NCBI GenBank assembly: GCA_963609805.1
Contig: CAVDLN010000033.1
Coordinates: 1 to 16,822, forward strand
From: CAMEON01 sp963609805
GTDB lineage: Bacteria; Bacillota; Clostridia; Oscillospirales; CAG-272
DNA length: 16,822 nucleotides
Reading direction: 5' to 3'
Shown one piece after another: positions 13,947 through 16,822 of this stretch. The position numbers and the translations under genes are program-made. A model generated the notes under the pieces. The model was not told the origin of the DNA. It ran no database searches and was given only the letters and a program-made list of their open reading frames with translations. How positions within the stretch are numbered: the stretch's first letter is position 1; the number at the start of each line of letters is the position of its first letter.

Positions 13947-14901
13947 ATGGGAAATCTGAAGGGACGCGATTTTCTCAAGCTGCTTGATTTTAAGCCGGAG
14001 GAGATAGGGGAACTGCTGGATCTGGCCGCCGATCTGAAGGCGAAAAAAAAGGCCGGCGTGGCGCACCGTCTCTGCGAGGGAAAGCAGATTGCGCTCCTTT
14101 GAGGTAGCCGCGCACGATCTCGGTATGAACTGCACGTATCTTGACCCGTCGGGATCTCAGATCGGGAAAAAGGAATCCATTGCGGACACGGCACGGGTGC
14201 TGTCCGGCATGTTTGACGGCATTGAGTACAGGGGCTACGGTCAGGCGTTGGTGGAGGAGCTGGCGTCCTATGCATCGGTTCCCGTCTGGAACGGACTTAC
14301 GGATGAATTTCATCCGACGCAGATCCTGGCGGATTTTCTGACCATTCGCGAGGTGTGCGGTACACTGGCCGGACGCAAACTGGTATACATGGGGGATGCC
14401 CGCTTCAATATGGGCAATTCCCTGATGGTAGGCTGTGCCAAGATGGGAATGCATTTTGTCGCCTGCGCACCGGAGGCATATTTCCCCGCGCCGGAGCTGG
14501 TGGAAACCTGCCGTGCCATTGCCGCTGAAACAGGGGGGACGATTGAGCTTATCTCCGACCCGTATGCCGCCGTGCCGGGCGCCGATGTGATTTATACGGA
14601 TGTATGGGTTTCTATGGGCGAACCCGTTTCCGTCTGGGATGAGCGGGTCGCCGCGCTGGCACCGTATCAGGTCAACCGCGCGCTGATGGATGCGGCGGGA
14701 GAGCAGGCGTACTTCATGCATTGTCTGCCCGCGTACCACGATAAGAAGACGGCAGTCGGCCGGGAGATGTGCGGCCGTTTCGGCAGGGATGCCATGGAAG
14801 TGACCGACGAGGTGTTCGAGTCCGCGCACTCCCTGGTGTTCCGTGAGGCGGAAAACCGGATGCACACCATAAAAGCCGTACTGGCGGCAACACTGGCGTA
14901 A
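13947..14901 (+). pseudogene. argF: Ornithine carbamoyltransferase, broken by a deletion and frameshift
   Basis: OTC joins carbamoyl phosphate and ornithine to give citrulline. Frame 1 (13947-14102, 51 residues) starts MGNLKGRDFLKLLDFKPEEI, a normal OTC N terminus, and stops at TGA just after KQIALL. The rest of the protein resumes in the +1 frame: SFEVAAHDLGMNCTYLDPSG, then GSQIGKKESIADTARVLSG, VPVWNGLTDEFHPTQILAD, DVWVSMGE and the HCLPAYHD active-site loop, to the TAA at 14899-14901. Intact OTCs have about ten more residues here, including FEKTSTRTR, whose STRTR binds carbamoyl phosphate. By comparison about 35 nt are missing between GCTC at 14093-14096 and the next bases. A TTG at 14089 could start the second part but would lack the motif. 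The ribosome binding site is intact (AAAGGAG). Assembly error is the main alternative. Confidence 0.88.
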
Positions 14902-14905
14902 GAGC

Positions 14906-15075
14906 TTAAGGCATCATCGCGCAACCCGCGCATGGCGCACTTGCTTGTATCTTTTCCGTCATACTTCACAAACATTCTTGGCAGCAGCTCTGCTACAGCC
15001 TGCGAATTTTTGTATTGTCTGACGAAAAATCTGACTGCGCAATTGCACCATCGGAATTACGCGGTGATGCCTTAA
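14906..15075. mobile_element. MITE-like 170-bp inverted-repeat element
   Basis: TTAAGGCATCA (14906-14916) at the left end is exactly inverted as TGATGCCTTAA (15065-15075) at the right, and the complementarity runs imperfectly through almost the whole element (for example CATGGCGCACTTGC against GCAATTGCACCATCG, and CGTCATAC against GTCTGACG), meeting near AGCAGCTCTGCT at 14983-14994. GAGC flanks both sides (14902-14905 and 15076-15079), a candidate target-site duplication. No transposase is encoded, so it would depend on one elsewhere. It sits directly after the argF TAA. Many arm mismatches would be G-U pairs in a minus-strand RNA. An open frame crosses it on the minus strand, but it runs into antisense argF and I do not call it. 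Confidence 0.75.
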
Positions 15076-15095
15076 GAGCCGAAACATGCATACCG

Positions 15096-15140
15096 AAAAA
15101 GAGCTGCTTGCCGGACAATTCCGGAAAGCAGCTCTTTTTT
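15096..15140. terminator. Bidirectional terminator between argF and fumC
   Basis: GAGCTGCTT (15101-15109) pairs with AAGCAGCTC (15126-15134), with an inner CCGGA-CAAT-TCCGG hairpin. A TCTTTTTT tract follows on the plus strand and a TTTTT tract on the minus strand. It ends the arginine operon and the converging fumC transcript. The mobile element lies between argF and this terminator. Confidence 0.93.
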
Positions 15141-15178
15141 GGTGCGAAAATGCATTTGCGGTGCGGAGAGAGGACGCG

Positions 15179-16549
15179 TCAGACCATCTGCTCCGGGTGA
15201 AATACGCGGTCAAATTCTTCCGCCGTCATGTATCCCAGCGAGAGGCAGGCTTCCCGCAGCGTAACCGAATCCCGGTGCGCAAGCTTGGCGACGCGCGCCG
15301 CATTTTCATAGCCGATATAGGGCGTCAGGGCCGTAACGGTCATGAGAGAGGCGTGCAGATTACGTTCCATTTTTTCCCGGTTGGCAGTCAGTCCCGCAAG
15401 ACAGTGAATCCGGAACGAGTCCATGGCAGCCGTCATCAGGCGGGTCGAGCGCAGGAAGGCGTCGATGCAGACGGGCATGAAAACATTGAGCTGGAAATTG
15501 CCCTGCGAGGCCGCCAGCCCGACCGCGACGTCATTCGCCATGACCTGCACGGCAACCATGGTTACCGCCTCGCATTGCGTGGGATTTACCTTTCCGGGCA
15601 TGATGGAGGATCCCGGCTCATTCTCCGGAATGTGTATTTCGCCCAATCCGCAGCGGGGGCCGCTTGCAAGCCAGCGCACGTCGTTGGCGATTTTCATAAG
15701 ATCTGCCGCCAGTGCCTTCAGTGCGCCGTGCGCGAAGACCAGCTCGTCCTTGGATGTCAGCGCGTGGAACTTGTTCGGGTCCGCGGTGAACCGTTCGCCG
15801 GTCAGTTCGGAAAGAATTTCCGCCGCACGGCGGTCAAATCCTGCCGGCGCATTCAGCCCGGTGCCGACTGCCGTTCCGCCCAGTGCCAGATGCGTCAGCC
15901 CTTCCGCGGCAGTCAGAACCTGCTGCCTGTCGGTTTCCAGCATGCTGCGCCAGCCGGATATCTCCTGTGAGAAGGCGATGGGAGTGGCATCCTGCAGGTG
16001 TGTGCGTCCGGTTTTGACGATGCCCCTGTTGTCCTCCTCCAGCCGGGCAAACTCGGCGATCATTCCGTCCAGCGCGGGAATCAGACAGTGCAGAACGGAC
16101 AGACGCGCCGCGATGTGCATGGCGGTCGGGAATGTGTCGTTGGAGGACTGCGACATATTCACGTCATCGTTCGGATGGCAGAGCCGTTTTCCGGCGAGCT
16201 CGTTGGCGCGCGCGCTGATGACCTCGTTTGCGTTCATGTTGGTCTGCGTACCGCTGCCTGTCTGGAATACGACAAGAGGGAAATGCTCGTCCAAGGAGCC
16301 GCTTGCGACCTCATCGCAGGCACGGATGATAACCGTCAGCTTTTCCTCGGTCATGCGGGACGGGCAGAGCTCCCGGTTTGCCAGCGCGGCGGCTTTTTTG
16401 AGCAGACCGAAGGCGTGAATGATTTCAACGGGCATCCGCTCGCCGATGCGGAAATTTTCCAGGCTGCGCTGTGTCTGCGCTCCCCAGTAGCGGTCGGCGG
16501 GGACCTGAATCTCGCCCATGGAATCATGTTCTGTGCGTGTCTGTGTCAT
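15179..16549 (-). CDS. fumC: Class II fumarate hydratase
   Basis: Iron-independent, tetrameric enzyme that interconverts fumarate and L-malate. The 456-residue protein has the three conserved regions of the fumarase/aspartase superfamily: TGSGTQTNMN (97-106), the TGRTHLQDATP segment with catalytic His184 (180-190), and the signature GSSIMPGKVNP (313-323) with the catalytic-loop serine. SQSSNDTFPTA (133-143) and KDELVFAHGALKAL also fit. Fumarase rather than aspartase is inferred from the overall FumC-like sequence, for example HPNDDVNMSQSSND and DPNKFHALTSKDE; the two can be hard to separate by eye. AAGGAAGG lies about 10 nt upstream of the ATG at 16547-16549. The gap to the upstream flavin-reductase-like gene is 6 nt, so they are probably co-transcribed. 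Confidence 0.92.
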   Translation of the reverse strand: MTQTRTEHDSMGEIQVPADRYWGAQTQRSLENFRIGERMPVEIIHAFGLLKKAAALANRELCPSRMTEEKLTVIIRACDEVASGSLDEHFPLVVFQTGSGTQTNMNANEVISARANELAGKRLCHPNDDVNMSQSSNDTFPTAMHIAARLSVLHCLIPALDGMIAEFARLEEDNRGIVKTGRTHLQDATPIAFSQEISGWRSMLETDRQQVLTAAEGLTHLALGGTAVGTGLNAPAGFDRRAAEILSELTGERFTADPNKFHALTSKDELVFAHGALKALAADLMKIANDVRWLASGPRCGLGEIHIPENEPGSSIMPGKVNPTQCEAVTMVAVQVMANDVAVGLAASQGNFQLNVFMPVCIDAFLRSTRLMTAAMDSFRIHCLAGLTANREKMERNLHASLMTVTALTPYIGYENAARVAKLAHRDSVTLREACLSLGYMTAEEFDRVFHPEQMV

Positions 16550-16555
16550 GCCGCG

Positions 16556-16822
16556 TCATCCTTCCTTCTTTGCAAGCACTTGCTCGATTTCGCATATGAA
16601 GAAACGGTGGAAATCCTTGCGGGGATAATTGCGGAAGAGATCCGGGTCCAGAAAATTGCCCTCCCGCAGGTCATCCTCGTACAGCTTGCGCCCTACTACG
16701 ACCAGCGAGGCCTCGGCAGGGTAGGGAACCGGCGTATCTCCGGCTGTGTATGCGGCGGTCAGCCCGGCAGCGGCAAATTTGTCGCCGTCACGCCCGCTGT
16801 TGGCACCGCAGTACTGCAGGGC
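16556..16822 (-). CDS. Flavin-reductase-like (FMN-binding split barrel) protein, C-terminal part
   Basis: Only the last 88 residues and the TGA stop are in the window; the start lies beyond the right edge. The visible frame reads ALQYCGANSGRDGDKFAAAG, then LTAAYTAGD, EASLVVVGRKLYEDDLREG, FLDPDLFRNY and KDFHRFFICEIEQVLAKKEG. The CGxxSGRDxDKxxxxGLT pattern and the late HRFFICEI strand are what I recall from clostridial flavin reductase family proteins that bind FMN in a split-barrel fold. The substrate is unknown. It was found by translating the edge, since the frame is open at its 5' end. It overlaps the fumC ribosome binding site and probably heads the same transcript. Confidence 0.7.
   Translation of the reverse strand, partial: ALQYCGANSGRDGDKFAAAGLTAAYTAGDTPVPYPAEASLVVVGRKLYEDDLREGNFLDPDLFRNYPRKDFHRFFICEIEQVLAKKEG

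Noticed and set aside
14041..14048. A-run in argF as the cause of the frameshift (sequencing slip)
   Set aside because: The frame through the A-run is correct: OTC-like sequence continues on both sides (DLKAKKKAGVAH...CEGKQIALL). The break lies 50 nt later and removes coding sequence, so a homopolymer error does not explain it.
12953..14275. 440-residue open frame antisense to argD and argF
   Set aside because: Opposite well-supported genes, Pro/Arg/Ser-rich with no motif, no promoter or ribosome binding site.
14667..14975. 102-residue minus-strand open frame starting MFVKYDGKDTSKCAMRGLRD
   Set aside because: Its first part is the translation of the hairpin element's left arm and the rest is antisense argF; no ribosome binding site. 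The peptide may recur wherever the element is copied, but that does not make it a gene.
1..16822. CRISPR arrays, prophage, toxin-antitoxin or defence genes
   Set aside because: No regularly spaced repeats, integrase, phage structural or defence-type genes were seen; nearly all sequence is accounted for by conserved housekeeping genes.

Overview
The window looks like a chromosomal piece of a moderately high-GC Gram-positive bacterium of the class Clostridia, probably a gut Oscillospirales/Ruminococcaceae-type organism. The case rests on the hrcA-grpE-dnaK-dnaJ-prmA gene order with a CIRCE operator, a DnaK without the nucleotide-domain insert of Gram-negative DnaKs, strong GGAGG ribosome binding sites, textbook TTGACA-17-TATAAT promoters, and AhrC/ArgR-like boxes before argC. 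Genus cannot be fixed from the sequence alone.

Layout. (1) 1-913, minus strand: the rplM-rpsI ribosomal protein operon (rpsI runs off the left edge) with its promoter and a structured leader. (2) 914-1267, minus strand: a short non-coding stretch with inverted repeats, then a single tRNA-Thr(GGT) with its own promoter and terminator. (3) 1332-2961, plus strand: a MATE-family multidrug exporter with its own promoter, ending at a bidirectional terminator. (4) 2995-9193, minus strand: the class I heat-shock operon hrcA-grpE-dnaK-dnaJ-prmA, driven from one promoter next to an unusually long CIRCE palindrome, with two strong hairpins between dnaK and dnaJ. (5) 9194-9545: a gene-free gap with several inverted repeats. 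(6) 9546-14901, plus strand: the arginine operon argC-argJ-argB-argD-argF behind a promoter flanked by ARG-box-like sites. argF is broken: about 35 bp that should encode the carbamoyl-phosphate-binding STRTR motif is gone and the frame is shifted. (7) 14906-15075: a 170-bp near-complete inverted repeat with a candidate 4-bp target duplication (a MITE-like element), inserted directly behind the argF stop codon and before the bidirectional terminator at 15096-15140. (8) 15179-16822, minus strand: class II fumarase fumC and, upstream of it, the C-terminal part of a flavin-reductase-like protein.

How it works together. The heat-shock operon encodes its own repressor (HrcA), the DnaK-DnaJ-GrpE chaperone machine and the L11 methyltransferase. 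The arginine operon encodes the acetylated cycle from N-acetylglutamate to ornithine (ArgJ recycles the acetyl group), but its ornithine-to-citrulline step appears lost here unless another OTC gene exists. No phage, CRISPR array or defence system is visible. The most unusual items are the argF deletion, the hairpin mobile element beside it, and a shared motif in front of the -35 boxes of the three housekeeping promoters.
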